A stretch of 64,000 bases of DNA from Heterocephalus glaber (lineage: Eukaryota; Chordata; Mammalia; Rodentia; Bathyergidae), in assembly GCF_000247695.1 (NCBI RefSeq), contig NW_004624734.1, forward strand, positions 40,407,167 through 40,471,166, in the 5' to 3' direction. Positions 1 through 11,299 of the stretch are shown here, piece by piece. A program made the position numbers and the translations under genes. The notes under the pieces were generated by a model. That model was not told the origin of the DNA and did not search any database. It saw only the letters and a list, made by a program, of their open reading frames with translations. Each line of letters opens with the position of its first letter. The stretch's first letter is position 1.

Positions 1-1044
1 AAGTGAACATTGTTTCCAATAAAGTTTTACTTTTTGTAGGATTTTAAAAGCAGTGACTTTTATCAGGAGTCTATTACAGTCATTATTAATAACACTGAAA
101 CAGGAATTCTAAATCCCAGTATTGGAATTTTGGTACTTCTTTTCACATCTTTATTCTTTATTTAGCAACTCTGTTTCTTTTAAATATGTTTTATATAGAC
201 TTCTATGTGCCTTTTTAACTTGTGGCCTTTTTATTAGTGGTAAGATACATAAGTGTCAACAGAAGCACTGATTGTTCTTTTCTACTATATAACAGGGTTA
301 ATTTCACCACAGAATCACATTAAGTCTGAAGAACTTAAGTTTCACTAAATATTATGTATAATGTTTGTCATGCAAATGGATAAACAACTAATTATTACTG
401 ATGTTTTTCATTATAATGAAAATAACAGCAATTAGATTACAGAAAACCATATAAAATCAATTCTCCAGGCTATGAAAACAGCCATTTTAAAGTAAAGAAC
501 AAATGTATATATTCTGTTGAGCAGAATTCTGTCCTGTTGGAACTTCATTCTCAGTGTTTTGAATTGCTTGATATACTATGACACATGATTGTTGTTTGCA
601 CTCTATGATCATGTCTTCTTTAAAAACAAATCATTTGGGTTTCTGTAAGAAGTTTGTTGGATAATGTTGTGAATTATGTTTATAGTTACTATCAGGACTC
701 TGAAATGCATACATTTATGTAGTGAGTAAAGTTATTTTCTGGTGTCTGAAAAGCCAGAAAAGTGAGAAAATGGTATGTTCAGAGATGACTTAAAGTTGTT
801 AAACATGAAAATGTTGCATCTTACTTTAAGATGAGAACAAAGGGTCCATTCTATATCTCTACATGTCCTTCAGCTGAACGTGTTGAACAAAGGCTACCGA
901 GTACTTAATTTTTGCTGTTATTGCAGGTAGAACTTGAAGGCACAAATAAAGAGCCCTATGAAGAATCCCTACCCCATTATTTTGATAAAGAACTTACATC
1001 CACTTTTTATGGAATTGGTGAATGTTCCTAAACTGCTGAAACTA

Positions 1045-1085
1045 CATGGTTTTTGTTTTGTTTTGTTTTGTTTTGTTTGTTTTGA
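1045..1085. repeat. (TTTTG)n simple repeat
   Basis: Short run of TTTTG units inside the presumed SIX4 3' UTR. Confidence 0.85.
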
Positions 1086-2772
1086 CAGAGTCAGGTGTTT
1101 TGGAGTTCTCTTCCATTCTACAATACTTATACAGTAGCTTGTTTGTTCTTTGGCTATGTGCTGATCATGTTACCAAGGTTAATTACATGATTCTGTAGTT
1201 TACATAAAAATGATGTTTTCCACTTGATTGCTGCGGATATCAAGAGTTTATTAATTATTTTAAAATACCCATCCAGTAGGGAGATGGGAAGGTTTGAAGA
1301 GTTATATATGTTACATATATAACTGGGAAAGTTTTATATGTCTTCCAAAAATATAATAAACCCTCTCTTTTATTTAGAGTTCTTCCTCAGTTCTCCCATG
1401 TGAAAAAAAGAATAGCACAAAAACCTCAGATTTACATAGGAACCCCATTTATATTCCCAACATAGTGTAATTATAACCTTACGATTACTCCAGGTAGCTA
1501 CACAATGTACCAGGTAAGAATCAATGCACATTAGAAAGAACTTACTGTTCTTTTCTTTCAGTAAAATAAAGGCCAGTTGGTATGTAGCCCAAGTATATGT
1601 GAATGGAATAATATAAACCCCATGATCTCCTTGCACAGAATTGCAAATGTAATTTTGCAATGCCAAGGGCCAGACCCAGAACCCTTGGAGTTCATGTGGC
1701 AGAATATCCTTCTTAACATAAACCAATGCTTGAAAATGCTGCAAATGACCCTCTAATGATGCCTGAAGGGCAATCAGAATGGGGTAAAGAATTCCCTTCA
1801 CACCCCAACTCCTGCTACTGGCTGTGGGACTTTTTGGTGTGAGCCTATGTATGCACTCTGTCAGCCAGAGTTTGACATTTAGCTCTTAGTTACATCCAGT
1901 AAAGGACAGACTCTTGTTTGAAGAGAAGGTGCATTTGTTCCTCGAGCAAGCAAGAGCCAGCTGTGTTGTACTGCATTATATCTCATGTATATTTGTACTA
2001 AAGACTCTGAATTATACACGTTTCAGTGCCTTTCAGGTGTTGTGAAAGGCAGGTAGATGTTATAGCCATAGATTTTTTAAAATCTAGTGTAATTGCACAC
2101 TGACCTTAAATTTCCCTGTATGTGCCCTTATATCATGCATGTTAACAGTCAGATTGTTGGGCATGTGTAGCAGCCTTCCCTGCTACGTCCTAGACAAGTG
2201 TGCATTAGTGCATAGCCACAAGTTCTTCATTCTTTAAAATGTTTTAGCAGATCATCTCATATAAAAAATAATTCAGGAAAGCTGTGGGGGAAAGAATTAT
2301 ATTTTACAAATGATGTTTCAAAGTCTTCCTAAAACTTAGATAATAGAGCCTAACAGTTATTTTGAATCTTATTAGTATATTTCAAGTTAAGTAAATATTA
2401 CCACCATAAATTTTATTATATCAAATTGCATAGCATGTGACTCTTGGCTTTCAGGGTTCTCAAAAACTATTCTTTCATTGCATGTACTGTATGTTTAGAG
2501 GCAACCAGTTATACACTCAATATGGTTTTACTGTGCCTTACACAAAGAGAAATTTTATCCAGAATGTATATCATGGGGTGGGGAACAGAGTCTTTACTGC
2601 ACTGTTAGGTGATGGCACACAGCATGTCCCAGAACATTTCTGTGCTTAATTACCCAACCAAAGAGATCTAAAGTATGTATGTTGTACTGTAATGGGGGTT
2701 TATGCCTGGACAATTAAGTGTTTTATTTGTTTTCTGAAATGATGTGAACTTATTTTTCTAAACACTATGCTA

Positions 2773-2778
2773 AATAAA
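2773..2778 (+). terminator. polyadenylation signal (AATAAA), presumed SIX4
   Basis: Canonical hexamer in an AT-rich tail; the first SINE appears about 300 bases downstream. Its assignment to SIX4 depends on the 3' UTR inference. Confidence 0.45.
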
Positions 2779-3093
2779 CTTTATATTTATACATACCCTG
2801 TGTTGAGAAATATCATTTGAGGAATATTGGTTTTAAAAATGTGATGACCTCATCTTAGTAGGCAAACAGGAAATTACGATTTTATTTATATCTGGAGAAA
2901 CAGAACAAAAAACACACATTCCAAAGGCTGGCAAATACAAGGCCAATTGGAGTAATTTTGGAAAAGCTATCTGTGTACAAAGTTGTGCGACTCACTTAAC
3001 TATATGACATACTCAGAGCTAAATTATAAAATTTTATCCTTAGAGTGAAGACATGTACCTTTCTCATTTGTGTGTTTCAAGTCCTGAATGTGC

Positions 3094-3315
3094 AGGATGA
3101 GCATGGTGCTACACATCACAGCTATGATTTCAGCTACTCAGGTGGCTGAGGCAGGAAAATTGCAAGTACAAGGCCAGCCTGGGCAATTTAGTGTGGGACC
3201 TTGTCCCAAAGTAAAATTTTAAAAATAGCTGGGGATGTAGCTCAGTGGTAGACCACTTGTCTATTTTGTATAATGTCATATATTCAATTCCCAAAACCAC
3301 AGCAAAAAAAAAAAA
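3094..3315 (+). repeat. B1-dID composite SINE
   Basis: A B1-like left part (GAGGCAGG-type box near 3150, 'ggccagcctggg') is followed by an ID-like part with the A box 'tagctcagtggt' near 3238, and ends in an A tract. It is diverged. Confidence 0.8.
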
Positions 3316-3388
3316 ACTTGCTGAATATCATGTCTGGCACAAAGTAGGTGCTCTATAAAAGTTTAATGGGATTAAGTAGAAAGGTCCA

Positions 3389-3478
3389 GGGGAGGGGATT
3401 TAGTTCAGTGGCACTGTGTACCTGCCTTGAAAGCACAAGGTCCTGATACCAAAAATAATCCCTGGTACCAAAAAAAAA
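3389..3478 (+). repeat. ID-type SINE with target-site duplication
   Basis: ID body with 'ttagttcagtgg' and a terminal A tract. The 14-base direct repeat agtagaaaggtcca flanks it at 3375-3388 and 3479-3492, showing retroposition. Confidence 0.9.
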
Positions 3479-3515
3479 AGTAGAAAGGTCCAAAGACTTT
3501 TCTGTTCTAGGTTAA

Positions 3516-4020
3516 TTAAAAGCTCAGCATCATCCAAACCCATAGGACACTGTCCTTGGCCAAAGTCTGGTTGCAGCACAGTTTGATTGGAAGTTGGGGC
3601 AGAATTGCAATACTGCTAAATGTAGAATAGAAGATTAGGACCTGATGTGGCTTGGTCCTAATTTTAAAGACACATGCATCTGATTTTCTATTACTCCTAT
3701 ACTGAAACAGAAGGCTGCTAAAGTAGGCTGGGCTGTCCAACAAGAAATATTTCGGGAGTTCTTAAATGGCCTGGAGGGCAGTTTGCCTCCAAATGTCTCC
3801 AGAATTTTATGCTTTCCAACCCTTCCATCTACTCTATCTCTTGCTGATAACCAAGGCCAAGTCCTGTTGTTGAGAGTGACCTCACCTGAATCTGTACCCT
3901 GAACTCTAGGCTGGTAGAGGCAGATCCCAAGTGAATATTTTCAGAATGTCCTCAGTCCCTGCCATTCTACCTATGAAAAATTATCTTCTCCCGAGTCTGT
4001 TCCCTGCTGTGCATTCCTCA
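3516..4020. other. intergenic, nothing recognised
   Basis: Mixed-composition unique sequence between an ID SINE and the L2 fragment. The small open frame on the minus strand (3516-3743) has no recognisable features. Confidence 0.4.
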
Positions 4021-4870
4021 TCTCAGCATTGTTATTCACCCATTTGGCCAAGCAGCAAGTCCAAGGTTCATGCTGGAGTCTTTTTCTCCCTTTCTCCTTC
4101 CCTATTCCATCAAATCACAGGTGTAACCAAATCTGTTCTTTTATAGTCTCTTGAATCAGTTTCTCCATTTCAGGGTTACTCTTACTGCTTAAGCAGTTGC
4201 TCTTCAACTGCATCACTGAGGCCACCTCCTACTTGGTCTCGGAGTATCTGCTTCTCATTTTGGCCACATTACAACCTCACTGAGATGGAACTGTCAGAAT
4301 TAGACTGACTGATAACTGCTCTCCTTTTCCAATTTAAAAGCAGTAGCTGGGTGTGGTGACGCACGCGTGTGATCCCAGCCCTCCAGGCTGAGGCAGGAGG
4401 ATCACCATGAGTTCAAAGCCAGCCTGGGATACTAGTGAGTTCCAGGCCAGTCTGAACTACAAAATGAGACCCTATCTAAAATAATAATAAAAACTCCAGT
4501 GGTGCACCATTACCTATGAAATACCAACTGAAATCCATAACAGAGTCCCAAGATCCAGGCCCTCCTCTTGACTCATGACGTCTGTAGCCACATGAAATGT
4601 CTCCAAAGAGAAAGAGACCAGCTTCCTTTCCTACCCACCCAATTCCCAAGACTCATTCAATGTCACTTCTTCCAGGAAGCCCCTCTCCCCCTCAGGAGAA
4701 CAGTGCATGCATAGCCTGTTCCGTGATTAGACAAGGGTTTATATCTTGCTTTAGTGTGGTACATACTGTATCCCTGGAAGGATGTGTTTGCCTCTACATT
4801 CTCATCTTCCCTTCCTGGCACTTAGTAGTATGCATAGAGCATAGTAAGAACCTAAAAATCATCTAGGTGA
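4020..4870 (+). repeat. ancient LINE2 (L2) fragment, split by a B1
   Basis: The sequence follows the L2 3' region in order: pyrimidine-rich upstream part, 'ctccagtggtgcaccatta'-type segment after the B1 insertion, 'aatgtcacttcttccaggaag' near 4660, and a 'ctggcacttagtag' tail near 4817. L2 predates the rodent radiation, consistent with the younger B1 inserted at 4345-4494. Confidence 0.72.
4345..4494 (+). repeat. B1-type SINE
   Basis: Starts with 'gctgggtgtggtg', has 'ggctgaggcaggaggatcac' and a 'ccagcctggg' box, and ends in an A-rich tail. It interrupts the L2 copy. Confidence 0.88.
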
Positions 4871-4915
4871 ACAGTGACTGTAACAGTCATTTACCATCCT
4901 TTTTCCTCCCTCCCT

Positions 4916-4916
4916 G

Positions 4917-4948
<32 letters not shown>
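4916..4948. repeat. (TC)n microsatellite
   Basis: Nearly pure TC dinucleotide run adjoining the pyrimidine-rich head of a minus-strand ID element. Confidence 0.9.
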
Positions 4949-4954
<6 letters not shown>

Positions 4955-4971
4955 TCTCTTTCCTCCTTTCT

Positions 4972-5040
4972 TCCTCAGTGCTGTGCATCAAACCCAGGAC
5001 TAGCACAAGCACTCTACCACTGAGCTACATTCCTAATCCT
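4972..5040 (-). repeat. ID-type SINE
   Basis: Antisense ID body: 'ccaggactagcac ... ctaccactgagctaca'. Confidence 0.82.
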
Positions 5041-5407
5041 TATTGCCATTTAAAGTGCAAAAATAAATCAATACATTTTGAGAAAGACTGCAAGTGGTTC
5101 TTTGAATCTTCTAATATTAGTAGATGGTCTTTAGGGTAATTGTTTTCCTTACTGCTCCAAGGTTTTTTCCACTTCCAAGTTAAAGGCTGGGTTCCAGGTA
5201 ATAGAAACTGGCTAAAGTTTGACAGATAAGTGGATGGGGCATTAGGAAAAATGTACTCACTGAGCCCTTTTAGATCAGTGTTTCAAAATAGCACTGGTGT
5301 ACAGAAAATCTATTTATACTTATATATACACTTTCTAAAAATATTCTCTCTGGCTATACCCATATTACTTGCATTTGAACTTAGCAAATGTCTACAGAAT
5401 CAATGAA

Positions 5408-5560
5408 GCTGGGTGTGGTCACACACGCCTGTGATCCCAGCAATTGGGAGGCTAAGGCAGGAGGATTGCCACCTCCAGGCCAAGCTGAGCTACATAGTGA
5501 GTTCAAGGCCAGTCTGAATTACAGAGCAAGAGCTTCCTTCCAAAAATTAAAAATAAAGAA
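5408..5560 (+). repeat. B1-type SINE
   Basis: Begins 'gctgggtgtggtcaca', includes 'ggaggctaaggcaggagga' and a 'gttcaaggccag' segment, then an A-rich tail. Confidence 0.88.
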
Positions 5561-6830
5561 TCTATGAGAAACAGTACATGAAATGAAGAGGTGATAACTA
5601 GGAAACCTGAATTCTAATTAGTCTTCAGATGAAGGAAATACCAGCGGATCCCATTTTTTTCTGTGAAATGAGTATGTTACTTACCATTACATTTGAGATT
5701 GAGATCCATGCAGTACATTTAATAAAATACACTTCCCCCCCCGAGTTAAGATCAAATCAGTTAGAGGGTGAAATTACACAGCGACCTGCCAAGGACTGGG
5801 AATATGAGATAATTGGTGTAGGGCCAACAGCTGTGATCCTCAGGATTATTTAGAGGTGTACAACTAGGTAAGGCAGGTCTGGTTTTGTATCTCTCCTCCT
5901 TCACCGGTATAAAGCCTGTCCCCTGGCATTGCTCCACCTCCACAAGTGCATTAAGTAACCAACCATCTTAGTGTTGGTGGTTAACTCTTGTACAATGATC
6001 CCAGCATCTTACCCCAGGGGAATTTGCATTTTAAGGAAGGCTTTTCAAGATACAAAAGCACTAAAGTATAATAACAGGATAACTAGTAGACTCATAAAAT
6101 TGAACGAGGTCTTCCCTTTTTTAAGTGCAGTAGCAAAATTTGTGTGTGTGTGTGTGTGTGTGTGTGGATTTGAAGGATGGAGAGACAAAGATGGGGAGGA
6201 GCGGGGCAATGTCGCTCTTTATTCTCTTCCTTCTTTGTGGGCTCTATGTCCCTGCTGAGGATCAAGGAACAGACAGTGCAATTTAGAACTTCTGAAAACA
6301 ATTAACAGAGTAGTTTCCCCCATACCTAACTTGTCCAGAGCCTGGCAATATTCCTGCAAGAAGATTCCTGGATGAAAATATAAGTCATTTTTTATCAAAC
6401 ACCTTAAATACTTGAAAAAGCGTGCTGGTGTTCTGGTAAGCATTGCCTGCCAAATACATTCTGTTTATCATGCAGGTACAATGTTTTCTAAGTTATTGTA
6501 TGGCCTATAAATAATGCTGCCTTTTAAATATTTGTCTGTAACCCAACATTTTCAATTAATTCATACTGACAGATTTCAGCCTTTCTTAGTTAGAAAATTG
6601 TTGGATTTATTTGTAAATCAAAATACTTTTTATAAAGAAAAGGAAACACTAAGGTGCAATCTTTGATATAATGCCCTAACTCTGATCATATTACCTTAAA
6701 TGGCTGATGATCATATTACCTTATATGAATACTTCCCAGAGGTCTGGGCAAGCATAAGTCATATACATTCCCTATTTGTTTGTACTGATGCAAAGAATCC
6801 GGCAACATTCAGTGAGATTTGAGCTTTCAA
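5561..6830. other. intergenic; only a (TG)n tract recognised
   Basis: Apart from the TG run at 6141-6166 nothing is recognised. Small open frames on both strands are short and overlap each other. A chance-level exact SIX/MEF3 core (TCAGGTTTC, minus strand) sits at 5602-5610. Confidence 0.4.
6141..6166. repeat. (TG)13 microsatellite
   Basis: Uninterrupted TG repeat. Confidence 0.95.
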
Positions 6831-6839
6831 GTGCCAACT

Positions 6840-7277
6840 TGATTAAGCCCAGATGTTGGCAATGCCAGGGGGTTTGTACCTAAACATAAAACCAGACCTG
6901 TGATTTGGGCCCATCTTCTGTTCCTGGGGAACACAGTTGTGCTAAAGGACCTAATTCTAGCCTCTGGAATCAGCAACAGCCTTGAAAACTTCCAAAGCAC
7001 TGCCTGGTTGAGTTGGTTTCCTCGATGTAAATCTACTCCCAGTGCCCATATGCCGAGCGCTGGACTTGGTAATGAGGATTCAGAGAGGGTCCGTCTTTAA
7101 TGTCTAAGAACTAAATTAAATGAATCAGAGCCTCCCTATTATGGAGGGCAAATTGTATTAGTCAGTCTACCATGTTAAGCCATAATCTCTTCCAGAAACA
7201 GTCTTACAAAAATACACAATAAAATAAATATCTAGATATCCCCTGGCCTTGTGAAGTTGACACATAAAATTGATTAT
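6840..7277 (-). repeat. LTR-like interspersed repeat, same family as 10776-11210
   Basis: Read on the minus strand it begins with a 'tgatgataatcaattttatg' and 'tgtgtcaactt' start motif, like the start of the 10.8-kb element. The left boundary is uncertain. I recognise the start motif from a widespread mammalian repeat but cannot name the family. Confidence 0.4.
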
Positions 7278-7279
7278 CA

Positions 7280-7440
7280 TCAACTGTCTCTTACTACCTG
7301 AGTGACCTTGAGCAAATTATTTCATCTCCTTGTGCTTCCTTACCTGTGAATTGGGAAGAACTGCAATACCTATCTCATAGACTTTTTGGTGAAAAAATAA
7401 ATCATGTATGCAGAGTACTTACCAAAGTACATAATTATTG
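7280..7440 (+). repeat. MIR SINE
   Basis: Contains the MIR-like core 'ctgagtgaccttgagcaaat', then 'cctgtgaattgggaa' and 'acctatctcatagac', in canonical order. It is diverged, as expected for this old family. Confidence 0.82.
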
Positions 7441-7679
7441 CTACTTACTAATGTCAACCTTTTACTGCATAGGATTCCATTGTTATGAATAGGCTATAAT
7501 CTACTCAATAGATTACTACTGATAAATTTCAATTGTTTCCATTTTTATAATACGGAAAATGTCATATTAGATATTAAATGTTTTAAAGAATATCTTTATA
7601 GCTATGTATTTGGGCACAATTCATGATTATTATTGTCTTTTTTATTATTATTTATAAATGAATGTACTTGCTTAAACGG

Positions 7680-8106
7680 ATATGTTCAGAGCTTTCAGTA
7701 CACAGACTCCCACACTCTGCCGTTTTGACTTTGTCCTTGTGCCTTGTCCTTGAGGTGACCATACTCCTCTGCTTCCCTGATACTGGGTTTGGCTGTTTGA
7801 CTGCTATGGAATGTGAGCAAACATAATCTCTAACCAAAGGCTTTAGGTTTGCTGCTGTGTGTTTACTTGCTGTCTTGGATAGTCTCTCCTCTTGAACTCT
7901 TGTGTCACAAGAATAACATGCCCTGGGGGGCTGCTAGTTGTAAGAATGAGAGATATGTTGAGCAGAACAGAGCCCACTCAGAGCTCAAAGCAGAACCACC
8001 CCAGATGACCACATACATCAGGGCTGAGGGAAAAATGTTATATGAGTCACTACAATTGTTGTGGTTATTAGTTATGCAGCATTACTGCAGCAATAGCTGA
8101 TTAAAA
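7680..8106 (+). repeat. ancient MLT-type (MaLR) LTR
   Basis: The 3' end 'ttatgcagcattactgcagc' followed by 'aatagctgattaaaaca' matches the end of MLT1-like LTRs. The left edge is approximate. The small open frames inside it are incidental. Confidence 0.55.
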
Positions 8107-8317
8107 CACGGAAATGAGATACATTTGTTGGACATAGTCTAGTGACCTAATCTGCCTAGAATAATTCCAGACTCCCAAACCTGTTATCCTTCCTGTGGGT
8201 CCCTCCCTCGACATGGTAACCCCATGTATAAGCTGACTCCACTTTCAGGACACTCCCAAAATCAAGGGATTCTGAAATCTATTCTTTAGTTTTACCTCAA
8301 GAATCCTTAATAAGGGC

Positions 8318-8390
8318 CAGGGATGTAGCTCAGTGGTGCTGCACCTGCCTGGCAAGGTACTGAATTCAATCCCTGGTACCAAAAAAAAAA
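8318..8390 (+). repeat. ID-type SINE with target-site duplication
   Basis: ID body 'gatgtagctcagtgg ... ccctggtacc' plus A tract. A 17-base direct repeat (one mismatch) flanks it at 8301-8317 and 8391-8407. Confidence 0.92.
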
Positions 8391-8516
8391 GAGTCCTTAA
8401 TAAGGGCTTACAGTCTCAATTAGTTTTTCCCACAGTGTGTTCCAAGAAACAGTAGTCTTTTGAAATGATCCACAAAAATTGATTAAATTCTAGTCACTTA
8501 TATTTTGGAAATGCTT

Positions 8517-8580
8517 GCCTGCTTGCTGCCTTCCTGCCTTCCTGCCTTCCTTTCTCCCTCCCTTCCTCCCTCCCTTCCCA
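8517..8580. repeat. (CTTC/CTCC)n pyrimidine-rich simple repeat
   Basis: Runs of CCTTCCTG and CTCCCTTC just before a minus-strand ID element. Confidence 0.85.
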
Positions 8581-8586
8581 AATGTA

Positions 8587-8697
8587 CCTTTTTCCTCCCT
8601 TCCCTTTTTTTTTTTTTTTTTTGTACCGGGGATTGAACTTGGGTCCTTGCACTTGCACAGCAGGCGGTGATGAAACCACTGAGCTAAATCCCCAGCC
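8587..8697 (-). repeat. ID-type SINE with target-site duplication
   Basis: Poly-T, then 'gtaccggggattgaacttgg' and 'cactgagctaaatccccagc'. The direct repeat cccaaatgta lies at 8577-8586 and 8698-8707. Confidence 0.92.
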
Positions 8698-9385
8698 CCC
8701 AAATGTATTTTTTAAAAATTTATCTTATGCTACTCATGCATGTTGACAAGGCACACAGCACATGAAATCCTCTGAGAAAGCCTGCAGTGCAGAAATGTGA
8801 CATGAACAGACTCTGCATGTCTCAAATTTAACTGGACACAAGCCTCTTTATTCTAGCAATATCTTCATATATTACTTGAGAAGCTAGTATTCAATAAAAC
8901 CTATTTTACAAAACTCTATCTTAACTCAGAGAAAGGACTCCCTAATGAGGTCATGTCAAGTATTATATAGGCCAGTAGGACAGATATTTCAGACTCTGTA
9001 GCACTTTTCACATTGTATCAGATTATACAGATGTATACAAATCAGTATAGGGTCTCTCTGCTGTTACAGAAGCCCAAAATTACATTGACTTGGAAAAAAT
9101 AGTTTATTTCTCGCAAGTAAGAGACTGGAGGTAAGCAGTCTATGTGAACAAGACAGTTCTGCTTCATCTCCTCCTCTAAGAACCAGACTGGTAGTTGGTC
9201 TCTGTGGCTCTCAACACTCATTTCTGATCCCTAGAGTAGGAGCCACCTGTTAAAGAAAAAATTGAGATACTGCTTATATCAGTTCATGCCCATGCTTAGC
9301 TTCAGAGGAAATGTAGTGTCTAGCTGAGTGTTCATATTCTCTACTAAAAAGATGGGAAAATTCTATTCCTAAAAGAAGGAAGGAA

Positions 9386-9520
9386 GCTGGGCATAGTGGT
9401 GCATGCCTGTAATCCCAGCACTCAGGAGGCTGAGGCAGGAGAATCACCTTTAGTTCAAGGCCAGGGATTACACAGTAAGACCTGTCTCAAAAAGCAAAAA
9501 ACAGGAAAAAACAAAGAAAG
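9386..9520 (+). repeat. B1-type SINE
   Basis: Starts 'gctgggcatagtggtgcatg', has 'gaggctgaggcaggagaat', and ends A-rich. Confidence 0.88.
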
Positions 9521-9529
9521 GACAATAGT

Positions 9530-9600
9530 CATGTGTAGGAGTGTGAATTTGTAATCTCAGCTACTCAAGAGGTTGAGGCAGGAAGATTGCTTGAGAATAT
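9530..9600 (+). repeat. B1-type SINE fragment
   Basis: Partial B1 left arm ('ctcaagaggttgaggcagga') directly following a complete B1. Confidence 0.6.
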
Positions 9601-9603
9601 ATA

Positions 9604-10120
9604 TATCCTTCCCCTTCTCCTCTCCTCTCTCTCCTTCCTTCTTTAGATCCCCTTCCCATTTGTGAAAAGTCAGTCTCTCTGTTTTCTATCATCTATTTTT
9701 TACTTTTTGCTCTTTGAATTATTTATACTTTGTGTTTCTCATATAAGAGAAACCATGCAATATTTACGATTCTGTGTCAGATTTATTTCACTGAGCATTA
9801 TGCTCTCCAAATGCTTCCATTTTCCTAAAAATGACTCAAATATATCTTTCTTTATGGCAGAGTAGTACTCCATTGTGAATAAATACCACCTTTTCTTTAT
9901 GTAGTCATCTGTTGATGGACATACAGTCTGGCTCCAAGTATTAGCACTGTGAGTTGTGCTGCTATAAAGTTGAGTGTGCATCTATCACTCTAATATGATG
10001 TCTTTAACTCTTTTGGAGTTAGAAGATGAATAGCTAGGTCAAATGGAATTTCTGTTTTTAATTTTCTGAGGAATCTCCATACTGGTTTTCATACTGGTTG
10101 TATCGGTCTACACAAAAGAC
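9604..10120 (-). mobile_element. L1 3' end (ORF2 C-terminus plus 3' UTR), 5'-truncated
   Basis: On the minus strand, 9739-9981 encodes a stretch containing 'MEYYSAIKK', the hallmark near the C-terminus of LINE-1 ORF2, followed by a purine-rich 3' UTR (pyrimidine-rich on the + strand near 9605-9650). The upstream part reads like the conserved end of L1 ORF2 ('gaatctccatactggttttc' on +). No reverse transcriptase core is present, so the copy is inactive. Confidence 0.85.
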
Positions 10121-10663
10121 ATATTGTTAAAACTGTAAAAATCAGTGCACACAACAGTATGTCTATAATGCCATAATTTGTAAGTTTCTTCTAAAGTGTC
10201 AGTTTCTTCAAAATTAGGCCAGAAATGGAAGGTTGACTTTTTCACTTTTATATCCTTTTAAATTTTTCAATTCTTGTTATCATGTCTTTTTTTTACAATA
10301 AAAGTAAAAGACTTTCAGGTCACTCTTCATAATCTTTGACTCTTTCTAGCAGTATATCTCAATGAAATTATTTGAGGTACAAATAGAAACTAGGCCTTAG
10401 ATGCATAAAAACCTAGAAATGACCTAAATGTCCACTATTAAGGGAATAGTTTTGAAAATTATAATTATTTTATAACATTTTCAATTATACTGGAAAATGA
10501 TACGATGTTACAGGAAAATAAGAGAATCCAAGAGAGTATATATTATATTCTCAATCTAATGGGAAAAGAAATGGAAATACATACAGAAATTAAAAGCTTA
10601 GTTAAGAAGCAACAAATACCCATGCCAGAATGTTAGCGCTGCTGCCCCAGAGAGTAGCACTAT

Positions 10664-10770
10664 GAATTTGTGTGGTGCTGGAGACTGAACCCAGGACCAC
10701 ACATGCTAGGCAAGTGCACTTACACTGAGCTACATCCCCAGCCCTCTTGAGAAAGAGTCTACCTAAGTTG
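10664..10770 (-). repeat. B1-dID composite SINE, ID part (interrupted; resumes at 11216)
   Basis: Antisense ID body ('actgagctacatccccagcc') is followed by the antisense B1 segment 'cctaagttgcccag', which stops at the LTR-like insertion and resumes after it. Confidence 0.82.
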
Positions 10771-10775
10771 CCCAG

Positions 10776-11210
10776 TATGATGGTTGATTGACTGATTGTG
10801 TCAGCTTGAGTAAGAAACCCCCAATTAAAGTGGCTCAGCATAGTTCTGGGTGTGGAAGACCCGGCCTAGGGAAGATTATCGCCAGAATGGCATAAAGGGC
10901 ACCGAGGGAGGCTCATTCATCTTCTTCAGAGGAGCTCCAGTCTTCACCTTCACCTTGGACATCATCTCCTGGCTTCCAGTGCACTCTTCAGGCTCCATCT
11001 CAGACCCTTTGGGATATGGACCTTCACTGGACACCAAGGTGAGCTCCAGGCCTTTGCCTGGATCCTTCAGATCCTCAGTGCACAGACAAACATTTCGCAC
11101 TCTTCCACACCTGACTCTGTCGGTGGCCGTTGTAAGCCAATCTTGTAAATTCTTATGTATTTGTATATCTTGTATTATATCTGTTTCTCTAGCAAACACT
11201 TACTGATACA
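10776..11210 (+). mobile_element. LTR-like element inserted into a B1-dID SINE
   Basis: 435 bases between cccag (10771-10775) and ctcag (11211-11215), a 5-base target duplication with one mismatch. It starts 'tatgatggttgattg', contains 'tgtgtcagcttga', and ends 'ctgtttctctagcaaacact' then 'tactgataca', typical of a widespread mammalian repeat whose consensus ends in 'gactaatacag'. The overlapping open frames of 118 aa (+) and 107 aa (-) are not recognisable proteins. I do not know the exact family name. Confidence 0.6.
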
Positions 11211-11215
11211 CTCAG

Positions 11216-11283
11216 GTTGGCCTCAAACTTGCAAGTCTCTTGAGTAGCTGAGATTATAGGCACGTGCCACCACATTTGGCTCC
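11216..11283 (-). repeat. B1-dID composite SINE, B1 part (continuation of 10664)
   Basis: Antisense B1: 'gttggcctcaaacttgcaag', 'gagtagctgagattatagg', 'gccaccacatttggct'. It is exactly the part missing from the unit at 10664-10770. Confidence 0.82.
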
Positions 11284-11299
11284 AATTCTGTTTCTTCAT

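Larger units (their letters stand above)
1..2795 (+). other. SIX4: probable 3' UTR of SIX4 (partial; CDS lies before the window)
   Basis: The stretch is AT-rich, has no long convincing reading frame and carries no recognisable SINE or LINE, unlike the sequence from 3.1 kb onward. A polyadenylation signal AATAAA lies at 2773-2778 in an AT-rich context, and earlier AATAAA motifs occur near positions 18, 944 and 1353. In mammals SIX4 lies upstream of SIX1 on the same strand, tens of kb away, and has a multi-kilobase 3' UTR; here the signal is about 43.5 kb before the SIX1 promoter. The identity is inferred from synteny and from where repeats stop; no SIX4 coding sequence is visible. The minus-strand frame at 1370-1801 resembles nothing I know. 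Confidence 0.42.

Noticed and set aside
1370..1801. 143-aa minus-strand frame
   Set aside because: No recognisable features; lies in the presumed SIX4 3' UTR on the opposite strand.
10850..11206. 118-aa (+) and 107-aa (-) overlapping frames
   Set aside because: Both lie inside an LTR-like repeat; neither resembles a known protein.
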